Positions 1 to 5,066 of a stretch of 7,296 nt of DNA are shown in pieces (within the stretch, counting starts at the first letter, position 1; each line of letters opens with the position of its first letter). Source of the stretch: Bacteroidaceae bacterium (GTDB lineage: Bacteria; Bacteroidota; Bacteroidia; Bacteroidales; Bacteroidaceae); contig JAFUNW010000086.1 of assembly GCA_017472905.1 (NCBI GenBank), positions 1 to 7,296 of the forward strand, given 5' to 3'. The notes below the pieces were generated by a model. The model was not told the DNA's origin. It was given only the letters and a program-made list of their open reading frames with translations, and ran no database searches. A program made the position numbers and the translations under genes.

Positions 1-311
1 GAAAACTCTCCGGCGGACAACGCCAACGCATCAGCATAGCCCGCGCTATTCTGAAGAATCCCCCCATTCTGATTCTCGATGAAGCAACTTCTGCACTGGA
101 CACCGAGTCCGAACGTTTGGTGCAAGAGGCTCTGGAGCGCCTGATGAAGAGTCGTACGACCATAGCCATTGCTCACCGTCTCAGTACAATTCGCAACGCC
201 GATGAAATCTGTGTGTTGCACGAGGGAAAAATCGTAGAGCGCGGCACACACGAAGAGTTGTTGGCCTTGAACGGATATTACAAGAAGCTGTGCGACATGC
301 AACAGGTATAA
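1..311 (+). CDS. ABC exporter, C-terminal end of ATPase domain (partial)
   Basis: This is the last 102 codons (reading frame from base 3) of an ABC transporter nucleotide-binding domain; the 5' part lies outside the window. Visible in order: the ABC signature LSGGQRQR (bases 6-29), Walker B ILILDE with the catalytic glutamate at 81-83, the D-loop SALD, the H-loop histidine in IAIAHRLST (codon 174-176), and the usual ending GKIVERGTHEELL followed by a short tail and a TAA stop at 309-311. The AHRLST and ERGTHEELL wording is typical of fused permease-ATPase exporters (ABCB/MsbA type), which dimerise in the inner membrane and use ATP to export lipids, drugs or peptides. Substrate cannot be told from this fragment, and MsbA itself is only one possibility. 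It converges on mrp and ends 60 bases before a shared terminator. Confidence 0.93.
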   Translation, partial: KLSGGQRQRISIARAILKNPPILILDEATSALDTESERLVQEALERLMKSRTTIAIAHRLSTIRNADEICVLHEGKIVERGTHEELLALNGYYKKLCDMQQV

Positions 312-370
312 GTGGCTGATTTGTGAAAGAGTAAAAAAAAGTAGCCGAAGCCACATCGTAGATTTATAAA

Positions 371-411
371 CGGAAAGTGCTGCATCCGAGACTGAGATGC
401 AGCACTTTTCG
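371..411. terminator. Bidirectional intrinsic terminator between convergent genes
   Basis: A 16-bp stem pairs 371-386 with 396-411 around a 9-base loop (387-395). All pairs are Watson-Crick except one G-T pair at 373/409. The arms end in AAAG and CTTTT, so each strand gives a hairpin with a U-rich 3' side; the plus strand continues as gtttcctattt. It lies 60 bases after the stop of the plus-strand ABC transporter and 5 bases after the stop of the minus-strand mrp gene, so it probably ends both transcripts. Confidence 0.85.
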
Positions 412-415
412 TTTC

Positions 416-1522
416 CTATTTCTTCATTTCCACAATCCGAGTCGGAGCCTGCTCGGAATTGCGGCGTTCGGTCTGCTCCACCACCGCTTGGGCTAATTGA
501 GCAAAAGCCTGTCCGGTGACGGTGTTCTCATCCAGTGCTACGGGCATACCGTTGTCTCCCCCCTCGCAAATGCTTTGCACAATGGGTATCTGTCCCAAAA
601 GCGGTACGTTCATCTCCTCGGCCAGGCGTTTGGCTCCTTCGCGTCCGAAGAGATAATACCGATTCTCCGGCAGCTCGGCCGGAGTAAACCAGGCCATATT
701 CTCCACCAAGCCCAGAATCGGCACATTCACCTTGTCGTTGGTGAACATGTTGATTCCTTTACGTGCATCAGCCAAAGCCACCTCCTGCGGAGTGCTCACC
801 ACAACCGCTCCGGTAATAGCCAGGTTTTGTACAATGGTAAGGTGAATATCGCTTGTGCCGGGCGGAAGGTCAATGACAAAGTAGTCCAACTCGCCCCATG
901 CAGCATCGCCAATCAACTGCTTCAAAGCATTGCTGGCCATTCCGCCGCGCCACAAAGTTGCCTGCTCAGGGTCGACAAAAAAACCGATGGAGAGCAATTT
1001 CAATCCATACTTTTCTATGGGAATAATCAAGTCGCGTCCGTCAATCGTTTCGGCATAAGGACGTGCATCTTCCACCTGAAACATCTTCGGCATACTGGGT
1101 CCGAAAATATCGGCATCGAGCAACCCGACTTTGTAACCGGCCTTGGCCAAAGCAACGGCCAGATTTGCCGAAACAGTACTCTTCCCCACTCCGCCCTTAC
1201 CGGACGAAACAGCGATGATGTTCTTCACTTGCGGCAACAGCATGCCCGGTTCGGGACGTGCTGCCTGCAACGTCTTCACGGAGATGTTGCCCACGATGTC
1301 GACCTCCTTGCTCACGTAAGTGAGAATGGCCGTTTCGGAAGCTTTGATGATGGATTTCATGAAAGGGTCGGTCGGCTTCTCGAAAATCAAGGAGAAAGAG
1401 ACCTTCATGCCGTCAATGCGGATGTTGTCCTCCACCATGCCGGCTTCTACGATGTTCTTCCCGGTTCCGGGATAACGCACGGTAGAGAGTGCGTCTAATA
1501 TCAATTTGGGATATAGAGTCAT
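416..1522 (-). CDS. mrp: Mrp/ApbC/NBP35-family P-loop ATPase (Fe-S cluster carrier type)
   Basis: A 368-residue cytoplasmic ATPase of the Mrp/ApbC/NBP35 branch of the MinD/ParA superfamily, whose members carry and transfer Fe-S clusters to apoproteins. Residues 1 to about 85 form the DUF59/MIP18-like domain (start MTLYPKLILDAL; the usual DPE-type motif reads YPGTG at 17-21). The ATPase domain follows: deviant Walker A GKGGVGKST at 108-116, the DADIFGPS motif at 136-143, the Walker B-like FVIDLPPGTSD at about 215-225, and the Mrp-typical PQEVALADARKGI at 245-257. Oddity: the C-terminal CXXC, which bridges the cluster in characterised homologues, is absent. The equivalent stretch after VENMAWF reads TPAELPENRYYLFG, and the only cysteine in the protein is Cys319. 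It lies 43 bases after trmB on the same strand, so co-transcription is likely. Start chosen because the N-terminus matches the family. Family assignment is firm; Fe-S transfer by this version is inferred. Confidence 0.93.
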   Translation of the reverse strand: MTLYPKLILDALSTVRYPGTGKNIVEAGMVEDNIRIDGMKVSFSLIFEKPTDPFMKSIIKASETAILTYVSKEVDIVGNISVKTLQAARPEPGMLLPQVKNIIAVSSGKGGVGKSTVSANLAVALAKAGYKVGLLDADIFGPSMPKMFQVEDARPYAETIDGRDLIIPIEKYGLKLLSIGFFVDPEQATLWRGGMASNALKQLIGDAAWGELDYFVIDLPPGTSDIHLTIVQNLAITGAVVVSTPQEVALADARKGINMFTNDKVNVPILGLVENMAWFTPAELPENRYYLFGREGAKRLAEEMNVPLLGQIPIVQSICEGGDNGMPVALDENTVTGQAFAQLAQAVVEQTERRNSEQAPTRIVEMKK

Positions 1523-1565
1523 GCGAATTATAATTTTAAAATTGTCTTTTGAATTTCGGGACCAA

Positions 1566-2324
1566 TCACTTGCTTTTTTCCAGTCCGCTACGTTTGCTTC
1601 GGTTGTAGCTGCGATAATCGTCCAGTTCTATCTCAACATCCGGTTCTTCCAACGTTCCCGTTTGCGGCAAGCGAAATTTCATGTACTTGATGTTCAAGCC
1701 GCGATCGAGCCACTGCTGTTCGTAATAGGTGCGTATGCTGAGAATGTCATCGGCCCATCCGCTGTGATAGAGGTCATCGGTGATAAACTCCAACGGCAAG
1801 CGGTTGTGCTCCACCATGTATTTCGTATAGGTGAACATGAAATTACTGTCGGTTTTGAGGTGAATCACCCCGTTATCGACCAAGAAACGGCGATAGCGCT
1901 CCATGAAAAAGGTCGAAGTAAGTCGCTTGGTCGCTTTTTTCATCTGCGGGTCGCCGAAAGTCAGCCAGATTTCGCTGACTTCGCCGGGCGCAAAAAAGCG
2001 ATCGATAATCTCGATGTTGGTTCGCAGAAAGGCCACATTCTTCAGCCCCTCGTTGAGCGAGTCGGTCGCGCCGCTCCACATGCGTGCCCCTTTGATGTCC
2101 ACGCCGATGAAGTTCTTGCTCGGGAAACGGCGGGCCAGTCCTACGGAATATTCACCTCGTCCGCATCCCAACTCCAAGATGATGGGATTGTCGTTGCCGA
2201 AGAAATCTTTGTGCCAGCGACCTTTCATCTCAAAAGGGACGTTTTCGGCCACCGAAAAAGGATATTCAAAAACATGGGGATAGCTCGCCATATCCGCAAA
2301 CTTAGCCAGTTTTCCTTTACTCAT
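1566..2324 (-). CDS. trmB: tRNA (guanine-N7-)-methyltransferase
   Basis: A 252-residue SAM-dependent Rossmann-fold enzyme that methylates guanine-46 in the variable loop of tRNAs to m7G. Motif I, the SAM-binding ELGCGRGEY, is at 51-59; IGVDIKGARMW at 73-83 contains the acidic SAM-ribose contact; RTNIEIID follows at 101-108. The active-site region reads WLTFGDPQMKKATKR at 120-134, and HLKTDS at 155-160 is the family's conserved LKTD. TYYEQQWLDRGL at 199-210 is the C-terminal T-x-(F/Y)-E motif. Oddity: most bacterial TrmB proteins have FPDPWPKKRHxKRR where this one has FGDPQMKKATKR; the aspartate and lysines remain, but the first proline, the tryptophan and the histidine are changed. A basic tail (NRSKRSGLEKSK) follows. 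It is preceded by the DUF975 terminator, so it probably has its own promoter, though no convincing consensus was found in the 80-base gap. Mrp follows in the same direction. Confidence 0.95.
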   Translation of the reverse strand: MSKGKLAKFADMASYPHVFEYPFSVAENVPFEMKGRWHKDFFGNDNPIILELGCGRGEYSVGLARRFPSKNFIGVDIKGARMWSGATDSLNEGLKNVAFLRTNIEIIDRFFAPGEVSEIWLTFGDPQMKKATKRLTSTFFMERYRRFLVDNGVIHLKTDSNFMFTYTKYMVEHNRLPLEFITDDLYHSGWADDILSIRTYYEQQWLDRGLNIKYMKFRLPQTGTLEEPDVEIELDDYRSYNRSKRSGLEKSK

Positions 2325-2350
2325 AATATATGTTTTAAGATTTACGTACT

Positions 2351-2393
2351 ATAAAATAGCGGACAACTTTCCGTCAAAAGAAAAGTTGCCCGC
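2351..2393 (-). terminator. Intrinsic terminator after DUF975 gene
   Basis: A 12-bp stem pairs 2359-2370 with 2382-2393 around an 11-base loop. In the minus-strand transcript every pair holds, with one G-U, and the stem is followed by TATTTTAT (2358 down to 2351). It begins 11 bases after the DUF975 stop codon and 35 bases before the trmB start. It therefore separates the ilvE-DUF975 unit from the trmB-mrp unit, although some read-through is possible because the U-tract is interrupted. Confidence 0.72.
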
Positions 2394-2404
2394 AATCGTT
2401 TTTT

Positions 2405-3025
2405 TTATGCTTCAATAGCTGTCTTTTCAGCATGTTCTGCTTTCAAGTCCTCATAGAAGAAAGCGGCAGCCGTCTGCATATACGGAATCAGGAAGAGGAA
2501 ACCGATACCCAAAGTCAGCATACTGAGAAGTACCCATCCGATGAAACTCAACTGCAGGCAGAAAAACTTCCATTTGTAGCCCTTCATCAACTGCATGCTC
2601 CGTTCGATGGCCGCATCGAACTTCAGTTCCGGTTGGTCGAGCAGCACAAACGGCGTCATGATATAGGAGTAATTCTTGATAATACCGGGAATAATCAAGC
2701 AAAGAGTCCACAAATATATATAAAGACTCTGCAAAAGCGTAGTTCCCAATACGCGCCAAAGATTTCCGTTTCGATAACCCTCGATGAGCCATTCAAAAGG
2801 AGAATATTTCTTTTCACGAATAATGTCAAGAAACATAACTTCTACTCCCCAAGCCCTCGGCATCAGAGCAATTAATATCAAAAGTTGGAATACCCCATCT
2901 TCCGGATTTATTGAACTCAAAGCCACAGCTATAACCACATAAATAAAATCAGCTGCAGCACAAACTCCCCAATTTCCGCTCATGGCCTCGTAAGCCATGT
3001 CGCGATATTCTTTGTTCGTCTTCAT
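2405..3025 (-). CDS. DUF975 family integral membrane protein
   Basis: A 206-residue inner-membrane protein of unknown function. The second half, IIPGIIKNYSYIMTPFVL (111-128) then MKGYKWKFFCLQLSFIGW (147-164) and LTLGIGFLFLIPY (170-182), is the recognisable DUF975 pattern. Hydrophobic segments are visible at about 20-37, 44-66, 94-117, 154-170 and 172-190, so four or five membrane passes are likely, with soluble basic loops between (for example REKKYSPFEWLIEGYRNGN, 70-88). The C-terminus (YEDLKAEHAEKTAIEA) is charged and probably cytoplasmic. No signal peptide or catalytic motif is seen. It begins 20 bases after the ilvE stop on the same strand, so the two are probably co-transcribed; its own terminator follows. 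The family has no agreed biochemical role, and I assign none. Confidence 0.85.
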   Translation of the reverse strand: MKTNKEYRDMAYEAMSGNWGVCAAADFIYVVIAVALSSINPEDGVFQLLILIALMPRAWGVEVMFLDIIREKKYSPFEWLIEGYRNGNLWRVLGTTLLQSLYIYLWTLCLIIPGIIKNYSYIMTPFVLLDQPELKFDAAIERSMQLMKGYKWKFFCLQLSFIGWVLLSMLTLGIGFLFLIPYMQTAAAFFYEDLKAEHAEKTAIEA

Positions 3026-3045
3026 ACGTTACTTTTCTATAGGTT

Positions 3046-4065
3046 TTAGTCCAGCACAGTCACCCAACCGTGTGTATCCGGTTCGTCACCATATTGTATG
3101 GCGCGAAGCTTGGTGTACAGTTTGGTACTGATAGGTCCCGGTTTACCATCTTTGGCCAATACATAAGAATGGTTGTTTTCAGGGTCATCGATGCGAAGAA
3201 TCGGGCTGATAACGGCTGCCGTACCGCATGCTCCGGCCTCTTCGAACGTAGCCAATTCCTCTTCGGGAATGGCACGCCGCTCTACCTTCAATCCCATATC
3301 CTCGGCCAATTGCATCAGGCTCTTGTTTGTAATAGAGGGAAGAATGCTGGTACTGAGAGGAGTTACATAAGTATTGTTCTTGATTCCGAAGAAATTGGCC
3401 GCGCCGCATTCATCGATATACTTCTTCTCTTTTGCATCGAGATAGAACTCAGCCGAATATCCGGCCTCGTGCGCCTCTTTGCTGGCAAGCAGGCTGGCAG
3501 CATAGTTTCCGCCCACTTTATAAATACCCGTACCGAGCGGCGCCGAACGGTCGTACTTGCGGGTAATGACGTATGGAGTGGCAGCAAAACCTCCCTTGAA
3601 ATAGGGACCTACGGGGGTTACAAAAATCAAGAAGAGATATTCATCGGCCGGCTTCACGCCCACTTGCGGACCCGTACCTATCAGCAACGGACGAATATAG
3701 AGCGAAGCACCGCTTTCATAAGGAGGCACAAAACGCTCGTTCAACTTGATGGCTTTCTTTACCATCTCGCAAAACTTTTCCGTAGGCAATTCGGGCATCA
3801 AAATGCCGCGACAAGTACTTTGCAAACGGGCTGCATTTTCGTCCATGCGGAAAATACGAATCTTTCCGTCCTTGCAGCGAAATGCTTTCAAACCTTCGAA
3901 AGCCTCTTGTCCGTAGTGCAGACAAGTTGCGGCCATGTGCAAAGGAATGGTCTCTTCGCTACATACTTCAATCTCTCCCCATGCGCCGTTGCGATAGTAG
4001 CAACGAACGTTATAATCGGTCTTCCGATAGCCGAAAGACAAATTGCTCCAATCAATATCGTTCAT
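3046..4065 (-). CDS. ilvE: Branched-chain-amino-acid aminotransferase
   Basis: A 339-residue PLP-dependent class IV (fold type IV) aminotransferase. It interconverts leucine, isoleucine and valine with their 2-keto acids, using glutamate/2-oxoglutarate, at the last step of branched-chain amino acid synthesis. The length and wording match the larger, eukaryote-like group II BCAT subfamily rather than the E. coli IlvE subfamily. Visible landmarks: HYGQEAFEGLKAFR at 50-63, the substrate-side YIRPLLIGTG at 123-132, the PLP Schiff-base lysine Lys183 in GTGIYKVGGNYAAS (178-191), the cofactor-binding glutamate in IDECGAANFFGIKN (217-230, Glu219), and GACGTAAVISPI at 278-289. The start MNDIDWSNLSFGY agrees with the family's N-terminus. 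A Bacteroides-type promoter lies just upstream, and a DUF975 membrane protein gene follows after 20 bases. The enzyme is cytoplasmic and looks intact. Confidence 0.96.
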   Translation of the reverse strand: MNDIDWSNLSFGYRKTDYNVRCYYRNGAWGEIEVCSEETIPLHMAATCLHYGQEAFEGLKAFRCKDGKIRIFRMDENAARLQSTCRGILMPELPTEKFCEMVKKAIKLNERFVPPYESGASLYIRPLLIGTGPQVGVKPADEYLFLIFVTPVGPYFKGGFAATPYVITRKYDRSAPLGTGIYKVGGNYAASLLASKEAHEAGYSAEFYLDAKEKKYIDECGAANFFGIKNNTYVTPLSTSILPSITNKSLMQLAEDMGLKVERRAIPEEELATFEEAGACGTAAVISPILRIDDPENNHSYVLAKDGKPGPISTKLYTKLRAIQYGDEPDTHGWVTVLD

Positions 4066-4104
4066 GTTTATTCGTTTTTTAATGTCTATTATTTCAAATT
4101 GGCA

Positions 4105-4137
4105 GCAAAATTACATGAATAATTACACATTTCCAAC
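4105..4137 (-). promoter_or_regulatory. Probable Bacteroides-type promoter for ilvE
   Basis: On the minus strand, TAATTTTGC (4113 down to 4105) matches the Bacteroides -7 box TAnnTTTGY at every defined position. A TTG (4136-4134, within GTTGG) sits exactly 20 bases upstream, the usual -33 spacing. This predicts a transcription start near 4099 and a leader of about 34 nt before the ilvE ATG at 4065. The match is by eye; the -33 element is only a TTG core. Confidence 0.6.
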
Positions 4138-4166
4138 TATTCGAAACGGAAAAGCTACATTTTTAC

Positions 4167-4314
4167 GCTTTACTCCCCTTTTCCGACAGAATCTTTCCAA
4201 ATTCCATTCCCACAAACGTACTTCCGAAAGAAAAGAAAACAGATAAAGGGGAAAGCATAAATTCGCATCCGGATTCACCCATAAATTTCAACAAGTACGC
4301 TTTGTGTTTTCCCC
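4167..4314. repeat. Competing inverted-repeat segments upstream of ilvE
   Basis: Three segments can pair in alternative ways. Segment 4245-4256 (AAAGGGGAAAGC) is complementary to 4167-4181 (GCTTT, three unpaired bases, CCCCTTT), giving 12 pairs. Part of the same segment (4248-4254, GGGGAAA) is complementary to 4308-4314 (TTTCCCC), giving 7 pairs, and GCTTT at 4299-4303 can also pair with 4252-4256. The helices are mutually exclusive. No U-tract follows any of them on the minus strand, and they lie upstream of the likely ilvE promoter, so a leader or attenuator role is not supported by position. Confidence 0.35.
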
Positions 4315-4431
4315 AACTATCCTTATAAACATCCTTTACCATTACGAAAAAAGCCCCCTTTTTCTCGTTGACAGGCGAATCGAAACCAATAAAAAGCAAG
4401 CCGAAAAAGAAAATATGCCGGCCGCGAAACT

Positions 4432-4474
4432 CTTTTTGCCGTACAGCAAAAAGGAATCTGCTGCACGGCAGAAA
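4432..4474. repeat. Hairpin formed by repeat units 1 and 2, with an internal palindrome
   Basis: Bases 4433-4448 can pair with 4459-4474 around a 10-base loop (4449-4458), giving a stem of about 16 bp. It contains one A/C mismatch at 4443/4464, which becomes a U-G pair in minus-strand RNA, and one T-G pair at 4436/4471. In addition, 4432-4453 is itself a 22-bp palindrome with a single mismatched pair (4440/4445), with CTTTTTGC on the left and GCAAAAAG on the right. The two structures compete. No T-run follows on either strand, so this is not a standard terminator. Confidence 0.65.
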
Positions 4475-4524
4475 AAGATCTGCTGCACGGCGGAAATAAA
4501 TTTGCTGCACGGCAAAGGCCATCG
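4437..4524. repeat. 22-bp-period tandem repeat, four units
   Basis: Four units begin at 4437, 4459, 4481 and 4503, exactly 22 bases apart. Each opens with a 12-base core: TGCCGTACAGCA, TGCTGCACGGCA, TGCTGCACGGCG and TGCTGCACGGCA. The remaining 10 bases are A-rich and diverge (aaaaggaatc, gaaaaagatc, gaaataaatt, aaggccatcg). The core is quasi-palindromic, and unit 1 is close to the reverse complement of units 2-4 (11 of 12 bases). The period is not a multiple of three, so the repeat is not maintained as a peptide repeat. No spacers of CRISPR type occur. Confidence 0.85.
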
Positions 4525-4561
4525 AGCTATGCAATGGAAGTTTTTGAGGGATTTTGGAAAC

Positions 4562-4595
4562 AAAACGAGAAAAACGGAGCTTTTCTTCGGCTCCG
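4562..4595 (-). terminator. Intrinsic terminator, probable end of the S8-xseA-xseB transcript
   Basis: Read on the minus strand, CGGAGC (4595-4590), a 9-base loop and GCTCCG (4580-4575) form a 6-bp GC-rich stem, extended by a possible wobble pair. It is followed at once by TTTTTCTCGTTTTG (4574 down to 4561). This is the classical rho-independent layout. It lies 226 bases beyond the xseB stop, and I see no better terminator between, so xseB would have a 3' UTR of about 250 bases carrying the 21-bp array. Confidence 0.65.
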
Positions 4596-4646
4596 AACAT
4601 CCGAGAATGAAAAAAAATAAAAAAAACAGACCTCCAAAGAGAATCT

Positions 4647-4730
4647 GCTTAGTCGAAAAGCCATTTTCAGCCCTTTAAACGGCGTTTTTCCATTAAAAGG
4701 GGGCATTTTAACCTCAAAAAAAGGAGTTTT
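4647..4730 (-). repeat. Degenerate 21-bp-period tandem repeat, four units
   Basis: Read on the minus strand, units begin at 4730, 4709, 4688 and 4667, each 21 bases apart and each opening with AAAA then roughly YGCC, a T-run and a purine-rich end (AAAACTCC, AAAATGCC, AAAACGCC, AAAATGGC). In one minus-strand frame the units read as heptapeptides KTPFFEV, KMPPFNG, KTPFKGL and KMAFRLS, within an 81-codon open frame (4772-4527). A weaker fifth unit, shifted by one base, may follow at about 4646-4627. Whether this is a decayed coding repeat, a minisatellite or a transcribed 3' UTR element cannot be told here. Confidence 0.6.
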
Positions 4731-4820
4731 TTCGCTCTTTCGGTCGATGCGTAAAACGAGAAATACGAACAAATAGTTGGCGCAACATGGTAAATTATTC
4801 AGAAAGACAACAGATTTGGA

Positions 4821-5024
4821 TTACGACTCTTCTTTGTCGGATTCCAATATCTTCTTTACCTCCTCATCGGCCTCATAAATCTTTTGATGGCAATAACGAA
4901 TCAATTTACGAGCCTCTTTCAATGCTTCTACCAACCGGTCAATGGGATATTCGCGGTTCTCTATGCAAGCCACAAGTTCTTCCAATCGGGCTTCGGCCTC
5001 CTCATAAGTCATGTTCTCAGTCAT
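4821..5024 (-). CDS. xseB: Exodeoxyribonuclease VII small subunit
   Basis: A 67-residue protein, within the family's usual 60-85. XseB subunits form helical hairpins that bind along the XseA C-terminal helices to make the cytoplasmic exonuclease VII holoenzyme, which degrades single-stranded DNA from both ends in repair. Visible family pattern: MTYEEAEARLEELVACIEN (5-23), then YPIDRLVEALKEARKLIRYCHQK in the second helix, and IYEADEEVKKIL. The sequence is almost entirely charged amphipathic helix with no membrane segment. It begins 42 bases after the xseA stop on the same strand, the classical xseA-xseB order. Met1 is used here; Met5 is a possible alternative start. Confidence 0.93.
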   Translation of the reverse strand: MTENMTYEEAEARLEELVACIENREYPIDRLVEALKEARKLIRYCHQKIYEADEEVKKILESDKEES

Positions 5025-5066
5025 AATTTGTCGATATAGATAAGAATTTATAAATTTACAAACAGG

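Larger units (their letters stand above)
4066..4820. other. 755-base non-coding region between xseB and ilvE
   Basis: No credible protein gene is seen here. Open frames exist on both strands (for example minus 4163-4600, 145 codons, and plus 4304-4678, 124 codons), but they are lysine/phenylalanine-rich readings of an A-rich plus strand, resemble no family I know, and overlap one another. A 22-bp repeat crosses both and shifts frame at each unit. The stretch contains, from left to right: the ilvE promoter (4105-4137), a set of complementary segments between 4167 and 4314, a 22-bp tandem array (4437-4524), a minus-strand terminator (4562-4595) and a 21-bp degenerate tandem array (4647-4730). 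It is lower in GC than the flanking genes and far longer than any other gap in the window. Confidence 0.8.

Noticed and set aside
497..1498. Long plus-strand open frame (333 codons) opposite mrp
   Set aside because: It is antisense to a well-conserved Mrp gene, has no recognisable motif, and its length follows from the codon bias of the minus-strand gene.
1506..2354. Plus-strand open frame of 282 codons opposite trmB
   Set aside because: The minus strand encodes all TrmB motifs; the plus reading resembles no family and has no supporting context.
2325..2358. Possible trmB promoter in the AT-rich gap (TATTTTAT)
   Set aside because: The -7 match is poor and the nearest TTG is only 16 bases upstream, inside the terminator stem; not strong enough to annotate.
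3070..4122. Plus-strand open frame of 350 codons opposite ilvE
   Set aside because: Shadow of ilvE, whose catalytic lysine and PLP motifs are all on the minus strand.
4497..4505. Plus-strand TAAATTTGC resembling a Bacteroides -7 box inside the 22-bp array
   Set aside because: No TTG lies at the required distance upstream and no plus-strand gene follows; likely a chance match.
4437..4524. Possible CRISPR array
   Set aside because: The conserved core is only 12 bases with 10-base partly similar linkers, four units, no typical repeat-spacer lengths and no cas genes in the window.
4163..4600. Minus-strand open frame of 145 codons in the non-coding island
   Set aside because: It starts beside a terminator, crosses the 22-bp array (which shifts frame each unit), is phenylalanine-rich from A-rich DNA, and matches no family I know. 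A small gene is not excluded.
4304..4678. Plus-strand open frame of 124 codons in the non-coding island
   Set aside because: Lysine-rich low-complexity reading through both the repeat array and the terminator; no promoter or neighbour on the plus strand supports it.
4716..4732. A7-GGAG-T6 hairpin as an xseB terminator
   Set aside because: The stem is only A-T pairs and is part of the 21-bp array; the GC-rich hairpin at 4575-4595 with its T-run is a much better terminator.
5025..5066. Possible internal promoter before xseB (TTTG with TATATCGA 20 bases later)
   Set aside because: The -7 candidate misses two of the four TTTG positions, and xseB needs no separate promoter in an xseA-xseB operon.
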